Positions 14,262-23,557 of a stretch of 23,579 nucleotides of DNA are shown here, one piece after another; within the stretch, counting starts at the first letter, position 1, and every line of letters starts with the position of its first letter. The stretch is taken from the NCBI GenBank assembly GCA_050180485.1, contig JBFXED010000048.1:1-23579 (forward strand). Direction: 5' to 3'. The notes beneath the pieces are model-generated. The model ran no database searches. It saw only the letters and a list, made by a program, of their open reading frames with translations, and had not been told where the DNA came from. Position numbers and translations under genes: made by a program. The stretch is from CADEGL01 sp050180485 (lineage in GTDB: Bacteria; Pseudomonadota; Alphaproteobacteria; CADEGL01).

Positions 14262-15206
14262 ATGTCGAAGACGACGGTGATCGCGCTCGTGGGCGGCATT
14301 GCGAGCGCGTTGCTGTTCGTCGCGCTGCTGACCGGCACCCCGGTCGCCATGCTGTTCGTCTACATGGTGCCGCTGCCGCTGTTCCTGGTCGGCTTTTCCC
14401 AGGGCTTGGCCGCGGCCGCGCTCGCGGCCGCTGGCGCCACGGTGGTGACGGGCGCCATCGGCGGCCTATCCCTGGCGTTGATCTTCGGCATCGCGATCGC
14501 CCTGCCCGTTCTTTTCACGGTGCGCCAAGCGCTGCTCTTCCGCTCTGGCCCTGACGGCACGACCGAATGGTATCCGCCCGGCTTGCTGCTGGGCTGGTTG
14601 ACCGGCTTGGCGGCCACCGCGCTCGCGCTGGTGGTGTTGATCCAATGGGGCGGCGGCACGGACCTGCCAGACGCGATCCGCGCGCGCTTCCAGGAAGGGC
14701 TGGCGCAGTTTCAAGGCGACCCCGACACGGCCGCGGTCGCCGTGCGGCTGGAAATGTGGGTCGACGTACTGGCCAATTTCCTGCCCGCCATCCTGGCGTC
14801 GGTCTGGCTGGTCATCCTGTCCTTGAACGCCGTCGTCGCTCAGGGTGCCTTGGCCCGCGGGGGCCACGCCAAGCGTCCCTCACCGCGGCTTTCCGCCATC
14901 GAGGCGCCAAGCTGGGTGATGTACGCGCTGGCCGCCGCTCTGCTGGCCTGGGTCACCGGCCTAGATGGGCTTGAGTTCCTGGGGCAGAACCTGGCCCCCG
15001 TGCTGGCGATTCCTTTCTTCTTTGTCGGGCTGGCCGTCGTGCACAGCTTTGCCCGCCGCTTACCCGGCCGCGCCCTGATCTTGGCCGCGTTCTACATGCT
15101 ATTGATCTTACTCGGCTTTCTTGCCATGTTGCCGGTCACCGCGATAGGGTTCGCGGAGACGTGGACACAGTTCCGACGGCGCTGGGCCGGAGCCGAGCCC
15201 GTTTAG
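14262..15206 (+). CDS. DUF2232 family integral membrane protein, function unknown
   Basis: Polytopic inner-membrane protein of 314 residues with about eight to nine hydrophobic segments. There are four in the first 90 residues, one near 106-127, one near 167-190, one near 218-235 and two at the C-terminus. Between segments five and six lies a soluble stretch rich in charged residues (RARFQEGLAQFQGDPDT). It resembles the DUF2232 (YybS-like) family, which in many Alphaproteobacteria sits between rpsR and rplI, exactly as here; YybS of Bacillus is likewise near rplI. No catalytic motif is evident and I assign no function. The ATG at 14262 has only a distant GGAG. The stop TAG is part of the rplI ribosome site TAGGAGG, so translation of the two is probably coupled. 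Confidence 0.85.
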   Translation: MSKTTVIALVGGIASALLFVALLTGTPVAMLFVYMVPLPLFLVGFSQGLAAAALAAAGATVVTGAIGGLSLALIFGIAIALPVLFTVRQALLFRSGPDGTTEWYPPGLLLGWLTGLAATALALVVLIQWGGGTDLPDAIRARFQEGLAQFQGDPDTAAVAVRLEMWVDVLANFLPAILASVWLVILSLNAVVAQGALARGGHAKRPSPRLSAIEAPSWVMYALAAALLAWVTGLDGLEFLGQNLAPVLAIPFFFVGLAVVHSFARRLPGRALILAAFYMLLILLGFLAMLPVTAIGFAETWTQFRRRWAGAEPV

Positions 15207-15217
15207 GAGGACGACCA

Positions 15218-15850
15218 ATGCAAGTCATTCTGCTGGAGCGCATCGAGCGCCTGGGCAACATGGGCGACGTGGTCAACGTCAAGCCCGGCTTCGCGCGGAA
15301 TTTCCTTCTGCCGAAGAAAAAGGCGTTGCGCGCGACCGACGAGAACAAAGCGTTCTTCGACAAGAAGCGCGCCGAGCTCGAGGCCGCCAACAAGCAGCGC
15401 CGCGATGCTGCCGGCACGCTGGCCGAAAAGGTCAAGGGCCTCTCGGTGCTGGTCGTGCGCCAGGCCGGCGAGACCGCGCAGCTTTACGGCTCGGTCAGCG
15501 CCCGCGACATCGCGGACGCCATCACGGCGGCCGGCCACACGGTGAACCGGTCACAAATCCTGCTTGATCGTCCGATCAAGACGCTGGGCCTCTACCCCGT
15601 CCGCGTCGCCTTGCACCCGGAAGTGATCGAATCGGTCACGATCAACGTGGCGCGCAACGCCGAGGAAGCCGAGCGTCAGGCACGCGGCGAAGTGATCACC
15701 GCGACAGCCGAGGAAGAGGCCGAGGTCGCGATCGAGGAATTGGTGGAAACGCCGCCTGCGGAAGCCGAGGCTGTCGCAGAAGCTTCGACCGAAACGAAGC
15801 CCAAGGCGAAGCGTAAGAAAGCCAGGGCGAAGGACGAAGACGAGGAGTAG
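15218..15850 (+). CDS. rplI: 50S ribosomal protein L9 with long charged C-terminal extension
   Basis: L9 binds 23S rRNA near the base of the L1 stalk and reaches out from the 50S subunit, helping frame maintenance. Residues 1-45 are the N-terminal RNA-binding domain (QVILLERIERLGNMGDVVNVKPGFARNFLLP pattern). A connecting helix follows, then the C-terminal domain to about 148 (LYGSVSARDIADAI, HTVNRSQILLDRPIKTLGLYPV). About 60 further residues form a low-complexity tail: acidic (EEEAEVAIEELVE), then KPKAKRKKARAKDEDEE. The total is 210 residues against about 150 in E. coli. TAGGAGG 7 bases upstream defines the start. Confidence 0.96.
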   Translation: MQVILLERIERLGNMGDVVNVKPGFARNFLLPKKKALRATDENKAFFDKKRAELEAANKQRRDAAGTLAEKVKGLSVLVVRQAGETAQLYGSVSARDIADAITAAGHTVNRSQILLDRPIKTLGLYPVRVALHPEVIESVTINVARNAEEAERQARGEVITATAEEEAEVAIEELVETPPAEAEAVAEASTETKPKAKRKKARAKDEDEE

Positions 15851-15859
15851 TTCTCCTCG
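15841..15859 (+). other. Perfect stem-loop spanning the rplI stop codon
   Basis: CGAGGAG (15841-15847) and CTCCTCG (15853-15859) form a perfect 7-base stem whose 5-base loop TAGTT contains the rplI stop codon. No T-run follows, so it is not a standard intrinsic terminator. It may stabilise the 3' end. A second weaker stem, AGGTTTCC (15869-15876) with GGAGACCT (15894-15901), including one G-U pair, lies in the gap before the cyclopropane synthase gene. Confidence 0.4.
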
Positions 15860-15916
15860 AAAAGCGGCAGGTTTCCTCGCGGCGGTGGGGCCGGGAGACC
15901 TGGATGAGGGGAGCAG

Positions 15917-17143
15917 ATGCTGTTCGCGCGTCTGTTACATCATGTGGTTCGCACCGGGGCGTTGACGCTTGTCGACGCCAACGGTGGCACGCACCGCTGC
16001 GGTGACGGAACCGGTCGGCCGATCACCATCAAGCTCCACGACCGCGCCCTTCACTATAAGCTGTTCCTCCATCCCGAACTTCACCTCGGCGAAGCCTATA
16101 TGAACAGCACGCTGACCTTCGAGGAAGGCAGCCTGCGCGATCTTCTGATTCTCTTTGGACAAAACCTATCCAACTACCGGACGCACGGCTTTCACAACGC
16201 CGCCAGCCGACTGCGGACCATGCTGCGCCGCTTGTGGCAGCACAATCCCGTTGGGCGCGCCAAGGACAACGTCGCGCACCATTACGATTTGTCGGGCAAG
16301 CTCTACGATCTCTTCCTCGACAAGGACCGGCAATATTCCTGCGGCTATTTCCTGACCGGCAACGACACCATCGAGACCGCACAGGAAAACAAGAAGCGCC
16401 ACATCGCTGCCAAGCTGCTTCTCAAGCCGGGAATGAAGGTGTTGGACATCGGATCGGGCTGGGGCGGACTGGGCCTGTATCTGGCCGACGTGGCCGACGT
16501 GGACGTGACGGGCGTCACCCTGTCGGAAGAACAGCATAAGCTGTCCACCCGCCGCGCCATGGATGCGGGCCTCTCCAACCGCGTGCGCTTCCACTTGAAG
16601 GATTACCGCCATGAGACGGAGCGGTACGACCGCATCGTCTCGGTCGGCATGTTCGAGCATGTGGGCGCCAAGCATTACGACGAGTTCTTCGATCAGGTCC
16701 GGTCGCTGCTGAAGGATGACGGCGTGATGCTGCTGCACTCCATCGGCCGGATGGAGCCGCCGGGCCACACCAACGCCTGGTTGCGCAAATACATCTTCCC
16801 GGGCGGCTATTCCCCCGCCCTCTCCGAGGCGGTCGCCGCGGTCGAGCGCGCGGGCCTCTGGATCACCGACATCGAGATTCTGCGCCTGCACTATGCCGAG
16901 ACGCTGGCGGAGTGGACGCGCCGCTTCCGCGCCAATCGCGATGCGATCAAGAAGCTTTACGACGAACGCTTCTGCCGGATGTGGGAGTTCTACTTGACCG
17001 GCTGCGAGGTCTCGTTCCGCTATTTCGACCAGATGGTCTTCCAGATGCAGATCTCGAAGCGGCCGGACTCCGTGCCGCTGACTCGCGACTACATCACGGA
17101 ATGGGAACATACCCAACGGCGCGGCTTGGCGGCGGCGCAATAG
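15917..17143 (+). CDS. cfa: Cyclopropane-fatty-acyl-phospholipid synthase family methyltransferase
   Basis: Transfers a methylene group from S-adenosylmethionine to cis double bonds of membrane phospholipid acyl chains, a stress and stationary-phase modification. It has 408 residues. The N-terminal lipid-binding region is about 1-110. NVAHHYDLSGKLYDLFLD is at 118-135, QYSCGYF with C142 follows, the SAM-binding VLDIGSGWGG lies at 175-184, and SVGMFEHVGAKHYDEFF at 242-258. Near the C-terminus are GCEVSFRYFDQMVFQMQ and a terminal TRDYI. These match the CFA synthase family closely. A GAGGGGAG ribosome site lies just before the ATG. It stands alone between rplI and dnaB, 66 bases after rplI. A mycolic-acid-type or other SAM methyltransferase of the same family is possible but less likely. 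Confidence 0.92.
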   Translation: MLFARLLHHVVRTGALTLVDANGGTHRCGDGTGRPITIKLHDRALHYKLFLHPELHLGEAYMNSTLTFEEGSLRDLLILFGQNLSNYRTHGFHNAASRLRTMLRRLWQHNPVGRAKDNVAHHYDLSGKLYDLFLDKDRQYSCGYFLTGNDTIETAQENKKRHIAAKLLLKPGMKVLDIGSGWGGLGLYLADVADVDVTGVTLSEEQHKLSTRRAMDAGLSNRVRFHLKDYRHETERYDRIVSVGMFEHVGAKHYDEFFDQVRSLLKDDGVMLLHSIGRMEPPGHTNAWLRKYIFPGGYSPALSEAVAAVERAGLWITDIEILRLHYAETLAEWTRRFRANRDAIKKLYDERFCRMWEFYLTGCEVSFRYFDQMVFQMQISKRPDSVPLTRDYITEWEHTQRRGLAAAQ

Positions 17144-17154
17144 CCTTCACCGAC

Positions 17155-17184
17155 TTGTCCACGATGTTCACAGCATGTGGACAT
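17155..17184. promoter_or_regulatory. DnaA-box-like cluster upstream of dnaB
   Basis: Three 9-mers resemble the DnaA box TTATCCACA within 30 bases: TTGTCCACG on the plus strand (17155-17163, 7 of 9), ATGTTCACA on the plus strand (17164-17172, 6 of 9) and TGTGGACAT (17176-17184, minus-strand box ATGTCCACA, 7 of 9). The outer two form a perfect 7-base inverted repeat, TGTCCAC and GTGGACA. It lies about 130 bases before the dnaB start and may let DnaA regulate dnaB. There is no AT-rich unwinding region, so it is not called as an origin. Confidence 0.4.
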
Positions 17185-17309
17185 TTCTGTTGTTGGTAGT
17201 CCGGCCTGTCACTTCTTGGGCGCAAATTAGATGTGACGATTTCATCCCCGGCACTGATAACCTCCCCGATCCGCGCCCGATTTCCCGGCGCGATCGAGCA
17301 TCAGGCGCC

Positions 17310-18812
17310 ATGAACCAGAATGTCACCCCTTTCCGCGGCCCTTCGGCCCCGGACGAACCGCCTACCTACCGAACCCCGCCCCATAACGTCGAGGCCGAGA
17401 TGGCGCTTCTGGGCGCCATCCTGACCAACAACCGCGCCTATGAGCGGGTGTCCGAGTTCCTGTTGCCGCAGCATTTCTACGACCCGACGCACGAGCGCAT
17501 CTTCGCCGCGATCATGAAGCTGATCGAGCAGGGCCAGATCGCGGACCCGGTGACGCTCAAGAATTTCTTCGAACATGATGGCAGCTTGGAACAGATCGGC
17601 GGCCCCCAGTATCTGGCCCGGCTGGCGTCCTCGGTCGTCACCTTGGTCAACGCAGGCGACTATGGCCGCACCATCTATGACCGCTTCCTGCGCCGCCAAC
17701 TCATCGCCATCTCCGAGGACACGGCCGACAGCGCCTACAGCTACGACCTCGACGTGCCGGCCAATGCGCAGATCGAGCGCACCGAGCAAGCGCTGTTCGA
17801 CCTGGCGACCTCGGGTCAGTACGGCCAAGGCTTCAAGAGCTTCGGCAAGGTGCTGACCGAGGCCGTCCAGATCGCCGAGGCCGCCTACAAGCGCGACGGT
17901 CAGACCACCGGCATCGCGACGGGCTTCACCGAGCTGGACGCAAAGCTGGGCGGCCTGCATAGCGGCGAGTTGATCGTGCTGGCCGCCCGTCCGTCGATGG
18001 GTAAATCGGCCTTGGCCACGAACATCGCCTTCAACGCCGCCCGCGCCTTCCGCGAGGAAACCGACGAAACCGGCAAGCAGACGGTGGTCGACGGCGCCGT
18101 GGTCGGCTTCTTCTCGCTGGAAATGTCCTCGGAAGAGCTGGGCACCCGCATCCTGGCGGAGGAATCCAGGATCTCCTCGCACAAGATCCGCAAGGGCGAG
18201 ATTTCCCAGTCGGAATTTCCGGAGATCGTGCGGGCGGCCCAATCCCTCTCGCGCGCGCCGTTCTTCATCGACGACACCCCGGCCCTCTCGGTGTCGGCCA
18301 TGCGCACGCGCTCGCGGCGCCTGAAGCGGCAACACGGCCTGTCGCTGATCGTGGTCGACTATCTGCAGCTTCTGCGTCCGTCGGGCGAATCGCGCCACGA
18401 CAGCCGCGTCCAGGAAGTCGCCGAGATCACGCGCTCATTGAAGGCCCTGGCCAAGGAACTGGACGTCCCAGTCCTGGCCTTGGCCCAGCTTTCGCGCGCG
18501 CCCGAACAGCGCGAGGACAAGCGGCCCCAGCTTGCCGACTTGCGCGAATCCGGCACCATTGAACAGGACGCCGACGTTGTCATGTTCATCTATCGCGATG
18601 AGTACTACCTGGAGCGAACCAAACCGGCGGAAGATTCGAAGGAATTTCCCGAATGGCAGGAAAAGGCCCAAAAGGCACACAACATCGCCGAGATTCTTGT
18701 CGCCAAGCAACGTAACGGCCCGACAGGGACGGTGAAGCTCTATTTCCGCCCGGAGTTCACGCGGTTCGAAAATTTTATGTCCGACGACCATCTGCCCGAC
18801 CACGAGCTGTGA
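17310..18812 (+). CDS. dnaB: Replicative DNA helicase DnaB
   Basis: Hexameric 5'-3' helicase at the replication fork. With the ATG at 17310 it has 500 residues. The N-terminal DnaB domain (about 22-130) starts at RTPPHNVEAEMALLGAILTNN. A linker helix follows, then the RecA-like domain with TGFTELDAKLGGLHSGELIVLAARPSMGKS (Walker A 227-234). An insert of about 15 residues (FREETDETGKQTVVDGA) precedes FFSLEMSSEEL, an alphaproteobacterial feature. Walker B LIVVDYLQLL is at 346-355, and LRESGTIEQDADVV and KQRNGPTGTV follow. A longer in-frame start at 17175 would overlap the DnaA-box region and add a non-conserved lead, so it was rejected. The ribosome site is weak. The next gene, alr, starts 1 base after the stop. 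Confidence 0.96.
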   Translation: MNQNVTPFRGPSAPDEPPTYRTPPHNVEAEMALLGAILTNNRAYERVSEFLLPQHFYDPTHERIFAAIMKLIEQGQIADPVTLKNFFEHDGSLEQIGGPQYLARLASSVVTLVNAGDYGRTIYDRFLRRQLIAISEDTADSAYSYDLDVPANAQIERTEQALFDLATSGQYGQGFKSFGKVLTEAVQIAEAAYKRDGQTTGIATGFTELDAKLGGLHSGELIVLAARPSMGKSALATNIAFNAARAFREETDETGKQTVVDGAVVGFFSLEMSSEELGTRILAEESRISSHKIRKGEISQSEFPEIVRAAQSLSRAPFFIDDTPALSVSAMRTRSRRLKRQHGLSLIVVDYLQLLRPSGESRHDSRVQEVAEITRSLKALAKELDVPVLALAQLSRAPEQREDKRPQLADLRESGTIEQDADVVMFIYRDEYYLERTKPAEDSKEFPEWQEKAQKAHNIAEILVAKQRNGPTGTVKLYFRPEFTRFENFMSDDHLPDHEL

Positions 18813-18813
18813 G

Positions 18814-19917
18814 ATGGGCGCCGACACCGGGGCCGGCGCCCTTCTCACCATCGATCTCGATGCGGTTGCCGAGAATTACCGCCAGCTGCGGGGCCGGCTG
18901 GTCCGCGCGGCGTGCGGTGCGGCCATCAAGGCCGACGCCTACGGATTGGGCGCCGCGCAGGTGGGGCCCGCCCTGGCCCGCGCGGGCTGCCGCGATTTCT
19001 TCGTCGCCCATCTCGACGAAGGCGTGGCGTTGCAGCCGCGCCTGCCGGACGCCGCGATCCATGTCCTGAACGGCGTCCTGCCCGGCGAGGAAGCCGAGTT
19101 CGCCGCCCATGGCCTGATCCCCGTCCTGAATTCCCTGCCCCAACTCGACCGTTGGGCGAAATGGGGCCGCGCGCGCGGCGTGCGCCCGGCCGCGCTCCAT
19201 GTCGACACCGGCATGTCGCGTCTGGGGCTGGAAGAGGCGGATGTCGAAGCGCTGTCGGATGATCCAAACCGCCTGAAGGGCGTCGACCTGCGCCTGGTCA
19301 TCAGCCACCTGGCCTGCGCCGAGGAGCCCGAGAATCCGATGAACGCCGTCCAACGCGCGGCTTTCGAGCGGGCGCGGAAACGCCTGCCCCGTGCGAGGGC
19401 CAGCTTGGCGAATTCCTCGGGCATCTTCCTGGGGCCGGATTACCAGTTCGACCTGGCCCGGCCGGGTGCCGCTCTCTACGGCGTCAATCCCACGCCGGGG
19501 CAGCCGAATCCGATGCTGCCGGTGGTGCGGCTGGAGGGGCGCATCATCCAGGTGCGCGACATTGACCACCCCAGGACGGTTGGGTACGGTGCCGCGCATT
19601 CCATCCGCCGGAGATCGAAAATCGCCACTGTGGCAATCGGTTACGCCGACGGATACCTCCGCTCCCTGAGCGGCCGCGGCCTATGCCGTCTGGCCGGGCT
19701 GGAAGTTCCCATCGTGGGCCGCGTCTCCATGGACCTGATCACCATCGACGTCACGGACGTACCCGCGGACCAAGCCGTCGAGGGCGCGGTGGTCGAAGCC
19801 ATCGGCCACCAACACACGGTCGACGAGGTGGCCGAGACGGCGGGAACCAATGGGTATGAGATTCTGACATCGCTGGGGCCGCGCTACCGGCGCCGCTATA
19901 TCGGGGCCGGAGCGTAG
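18814..19917 (+). CDS. alr: Alanine racemase
   Basis: PLP-dependent interconversion of L- and D-alanine, supplying D-alanine for peptidoglycan. It has 367 residues. The PLP lysine is K39 in AAIKADAYGLG, the opposite-face catalytic tyrosine is Y258 in VGYGAAHS, and VDTGMSRLGL (130-139), SNSSGIF-like ANSSGIFLG, RPGAALYG and the C-terminal VGRVSMDLITIDVTD are all family blocks. The start is 1 base after the dnaB stop, and dnaB-alr is a widespread order. It ends 3 bases before mlaE, so it probably belongs to a dnaB-alr-mlaE-mlaF transcript. Confidence 0.95.
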   Translation: MGADTGAGALLTIDLDAVAENYRQLRGRLVRAACGAAIKADAYGLGAAQVGPALARAGCRDFFVAHLDEGVALQPRLPDAAIHVLNGVLPGEEAEFAAHGLIPVLNSLPQLDRWAKWGRARGVRPAALHVDTGMSRLGLEEADVEALSDDPNRLKGVDLRLVISHLACAEEPENPMNAVQRAAFERARKRLPRARASLANSSGIFLGPDYQFDLARPGAALYGVNPTPGQPNPMLPVVRLEGRIIQVRDIDHPRTVGYGAAHSIRRRSKIATVAIGYADGYLRSLSGRGLCRLAGLEVPIVGRVSMDLITIDVTDVPADQAVEGAVVEAIGHQHTVDEVAETAGTNGYEILTSLGPRYRRRYIGAGA

Positions 19918-19920
19918 GAC

Positions 19921-20694
19921 ATGCCCATCATCACCCCCATCGGCCGTGTCGTGTTGTCGTTCCTGGCGGCCGCGGGACGCTTGGCGCTCTTCGCGCTTAA
20001 CGGCCTGCAGCATTGCTTTCGGCCGCCGTTCTTCCCGCGCCTGATCGGCCATCAGATGATGGAGATCGGCTATTACTCGCTGCCCGTCGTCGGCCTGACC
20101 GCCATCTTCACCGGCATGGTGCTGGCGCTGCAGAGCTATACCGGCTTCTCGCGCTTCAACGCCGAATCGGCGATCGCCACGGTCGTGGTCCTGTCGGTCA
20201 CCCGCGAGTTGGGGCCGGTGCTGGCGGGCCTGATGGTCGCGGGACGCATCGGCGCCGCCATGGCGGCCGAGATCGGCACCATGCGCGTGACCGAACAGAT
20301 CGACGCGCTGACCACGCTGTCGACCAACCCGTTCAAATATCTGATCGCGCCGCGCCTGATTGCGGGCATCTTGATGCTGCCGTGCCTCGTGGTGGTGGCC
20401 GATATTATCGGCGTGTTCGGCGGCTATCTGATCAGCGTCTACAAGCTGGGCTTCAACCCGTCGACCTACATCAAGAACACATGGGACTTCCTGGAGACGC
20501 TCGACGTGGTGTCGGGCCTGGTGAAGGCCGCCGTGTTCGGCTTCCTGGTCGCGCTGATGGGCTGCTACCACGGTTACCACTCGCGGGGCGGCGCCCAGGG
20601 CGTGGGTCAAGCGACCACCAACGCCGTGGTTTCGGCCTCGATCCTGATCCTGGCTTTCAACTACATGATCACGGCGATGTTCTTCGGCTCATGA
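19921..20694 (+). CDS. mlaE: MlaE-family ABC transporter permease
   Basis: Inner-membrane permease of an MCE-type (Mla) phospholipid transport system that maintains outer-membrane lipid asymmetry. It has 257 residues. An amphipathic N-terminal helix precedes about five membrane segments. Family blocks seen are GYYSLPVVGLTAIFTGMVLALQ, VTRELGPVLAGLMVAGRIGAAMAAEIGTMRVTEQIDAL and the C-terminal GCYHGYHSRGGAQGVGQATT. These fit the MlaE/YrbE permease family well. The stop overlaps mlaF by ATGA, so permease and ATPase are coupled. No MCE-domain substrate-binding gene (mlaD) follows in the window. Confidence 0.93.
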   Translation: MPIITPIGRVVLSFLAAAGRLALFALNGLQHCFRPPFFPRLIGHQMMEIGYYSLPVVGLTAIFTGMVLALQSYTGFSRFNAESAIATVVVLSVTRELGPVLAGLMVAGRIGAAMAAEIGTMRVTEQIDALTTLSTNPFKYLIAPRLIAGILMLPCLVVVADIIGVFGGYLISVYKLGFNPSTYIKNTWDFLETLDVVSGLVKAAVFGFLVALMGCYHGYHSRGGAQGVGQATTNAVVSASILILAFNYMITAMFFGS

Positions 20695-21461
20695 GCGCGC
20701 CCAAGATCCGCATCCGCGGCCTGCACAAGGCGTTCGGCCCGAAAAAGGTGCTGACGGGTCTGGATCTGGACGTGGGCGTGCGGGAGTCGGTCGTGGTGAT
20801 CGGCGGCTCGGGCACGGGCAAATCCGTCCTCCTCAAATGCATCCTCGGCCTCCTGGAGCCCGACGCGGGTAGCATCCAGATCGACGGCGAGGAAGTGATC
20901 GGCATGTCGGTCAGCGAGCGCGAGCGCGTCAACCGCAAGGTCGGCATGCTGTTCCAGGGCGCCGCTTTGTTCGACAGCCTGACCGTGTGGGAAAACACGG
21001 CTTTCGGCCTGATCCAGGCACGCGGCCTGGCGCGCCCGGAAGCCAAGGCGATCGCGCTGACGAAGCTCTCGCAGGTGGGGCTGGGCCCCGAGGTCGGCGA
21101 ATTGTCGCCGGCCGAGCTGTCGGGCGGCATGCGCAAGCGCGTGGGCCTGGCGCGCGCCATCGCGACGGAGCCCGAGATCGTCTTCTTCGACGAACCCACG
21201 ACCGGTCTCGACCCGATCATGGGCGATGTCATCAACGACCTGATCGTGAAATGCGTGCGCGAACTGGGCGCCAGCGGCCTGTCGATCACCCACGACATGG
21301 CCAGCGCCCGCAAGATCGCCGACCGTATCGCCATGCTGTACGAGGGCAAGATCATCTGGGCGGGCCCCGTGCCGGAGATCGACTGCTCGAACAATCCCTA
21401 TGTCGATCAATTCATCCACGGCCGGGCCGAGGGTCCGATCAAGATGCAGGTCCGCGCGTGA
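20691..21461 (+). CDS. mlaF: MlaF-family ABC transporter ATP-binding protein
   Basis: ATPase that drives the MlaE permease. It has 256 residues: Walker A GGSGTGKS at 38-45, Q-loop LFQGAALFDSLTVWEN, signature LSGGMRKRVGLARA at 143-156, Walker B IVFFDEPTTGLDP with E168, H-loop SITHDM, and a short C-terminal tail. LSGGMRKR is characteristic of the Mla/Ttg2A-type ATPases. The ATG overlaps the mlaE stop (ATGA). A much longer frame running in from within mlaE is the same frame without a real start and was ignored. radA follows after 28 bases. Confidence 0.94.
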   Translation: MSAPKIRIRGLHKAFGPKKVLTGLDLDVGVRESVVVIGGSGTGKSVLLKCILGLLEPDAGSIQIDGEEVIGMSVSERERVNRKVGMLFQGAALFDSLTVWENTAFGLIQARGLARPEAKAIALTKLSQVGLGPEVGELSPAELSGGMRKRVGLARAIATEPEIVFFDEPTTGLDPIMGDVINDLIVKCVRELGASGLSITHDMASARKIADRIAMLYEGKIIWAGPVPEIDCSNNPYVDQFIHGRAEGPIKMQVRA

Positions 21462-21489
21462 CGCCTCGCGGCGGACGCAGAGCGGCCTA

Positions 21490-22932
<1,443 letters not shown>

Positions 22933-22939
22933 GGTGCCC

Positions 22940-23548
22940 ATGAACGTGGCGGATATCCTGGTCGTGGCCGCCCTGGCCCTGTCCGGCTTCCTGGCCTTCA
23001 CCCGCGGCTTCGTGCGCGAGATGCTGGCCATCCTGACCTGGGGTGGCTCGGCCGTGATCGCGTTCTTCGGCTTCCAGTGGCTCCAGCCGATCGGACGGTC
23101 CTTCGTGAAGCCCGGCTGGCTGGCCGACGTCGTGATCGGACTGGGGCTTTTCATCGTCGCTTTCGTACTTATCTCTCTGGTAAGCCGGCCGATCGAAGCG
23201 CGCATCCGCGACAGCAACCTGAGGGGACTGGATCGCGGGCTCGGCCTTCTGTTCGGCGTCGTCCGCGGGGCGGCCTTAGTCTGCTTGGCTTACTTGGCCA
23301 TGAGTTGGGTCATTCCGGCGGCCGATATGCCGGCCTGGGTGAAGGAGGCGCGGACCCGCCCGTTGATCGAGCGGGGCACGGCGGTGTTGCGCAGCATGAT
23401 CCCGCGCGGAGCCGCGCAAGGCGACGCCAAAAGCGCCCTGGACGCGCTGGGCGCGCCGCAATCGAAAGACGCTGCGTCCGATCTGGAGAAGGGCTATAAG
23501 ACGGACGAGCGGCAGGATCTGGACAGGCTGATCCAAACCACGAAATAG
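22940..23548 (+). CDS. cvpA: CvpA family membrane protein
   Basis: Small inner-membrane protein of the CvpA family, named for colicin V production in E. coli; its molecular function is not settled and it has been linked to envelope stress. It has 202 residues with four hydrophobic segments in the first 130 (ILVVAALALSGFLAF, LAILTWGGSAVIAFFGF, VVIGLGLFIVAFVLISLV, LLFGVVRGAALVCLAYLAM) and the conserved TRGFVREML and RGLDRGLGLLFG loops. The C-terminus is polar. GAGG 5 bases before the ATG at 22940 supports that start; a GTG at 22934 would add two residues. The next open frame looks like purF, matching the cvpA-purF order of E. coli. Confidence 0.9.
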   Translation: MNVADILVVAALALSGFLAFTRGFVREMLAILTWGGSAVIAFFGFQWLQPIGRSFVKPGWLADVVIGLGLFIVAFVLISLVSRPIEARIRDSNLRGLDRGLGLLFGVVRGAALVCLAYLAMSWVIPAADMPAWVKEARTRPLIERGTAVLRSMIPRGAAQGDAKSALDALGAPQSKDAASDLEKGYKTDERQDLDRLIQTTK

Positions 23549-23557
23549 AAAGGCGCG

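Noticed and set aside
17155..17309. Possible replication origin at the DnaA-box cluster.
   Set aside because: Too few boxes and no AT-rich unwinding segment; a dnaB regulatory site is the simpler reading.
17175..17309. Longer DnaB start adding 45 residues with a hydrophobic lead.
   Set aside because: The lead is not part of the DnaB family and covers the DnaA-box region; the ATG at 17310 gives a normal length.
20013..20690. N-terminal extension of the mlaF frame back into mlaE.
   Set aside because: The extension is low-complexity shadow of mlaE; the ABC domain begins at the ATG at 20691, which overlaps the mlaE stop.
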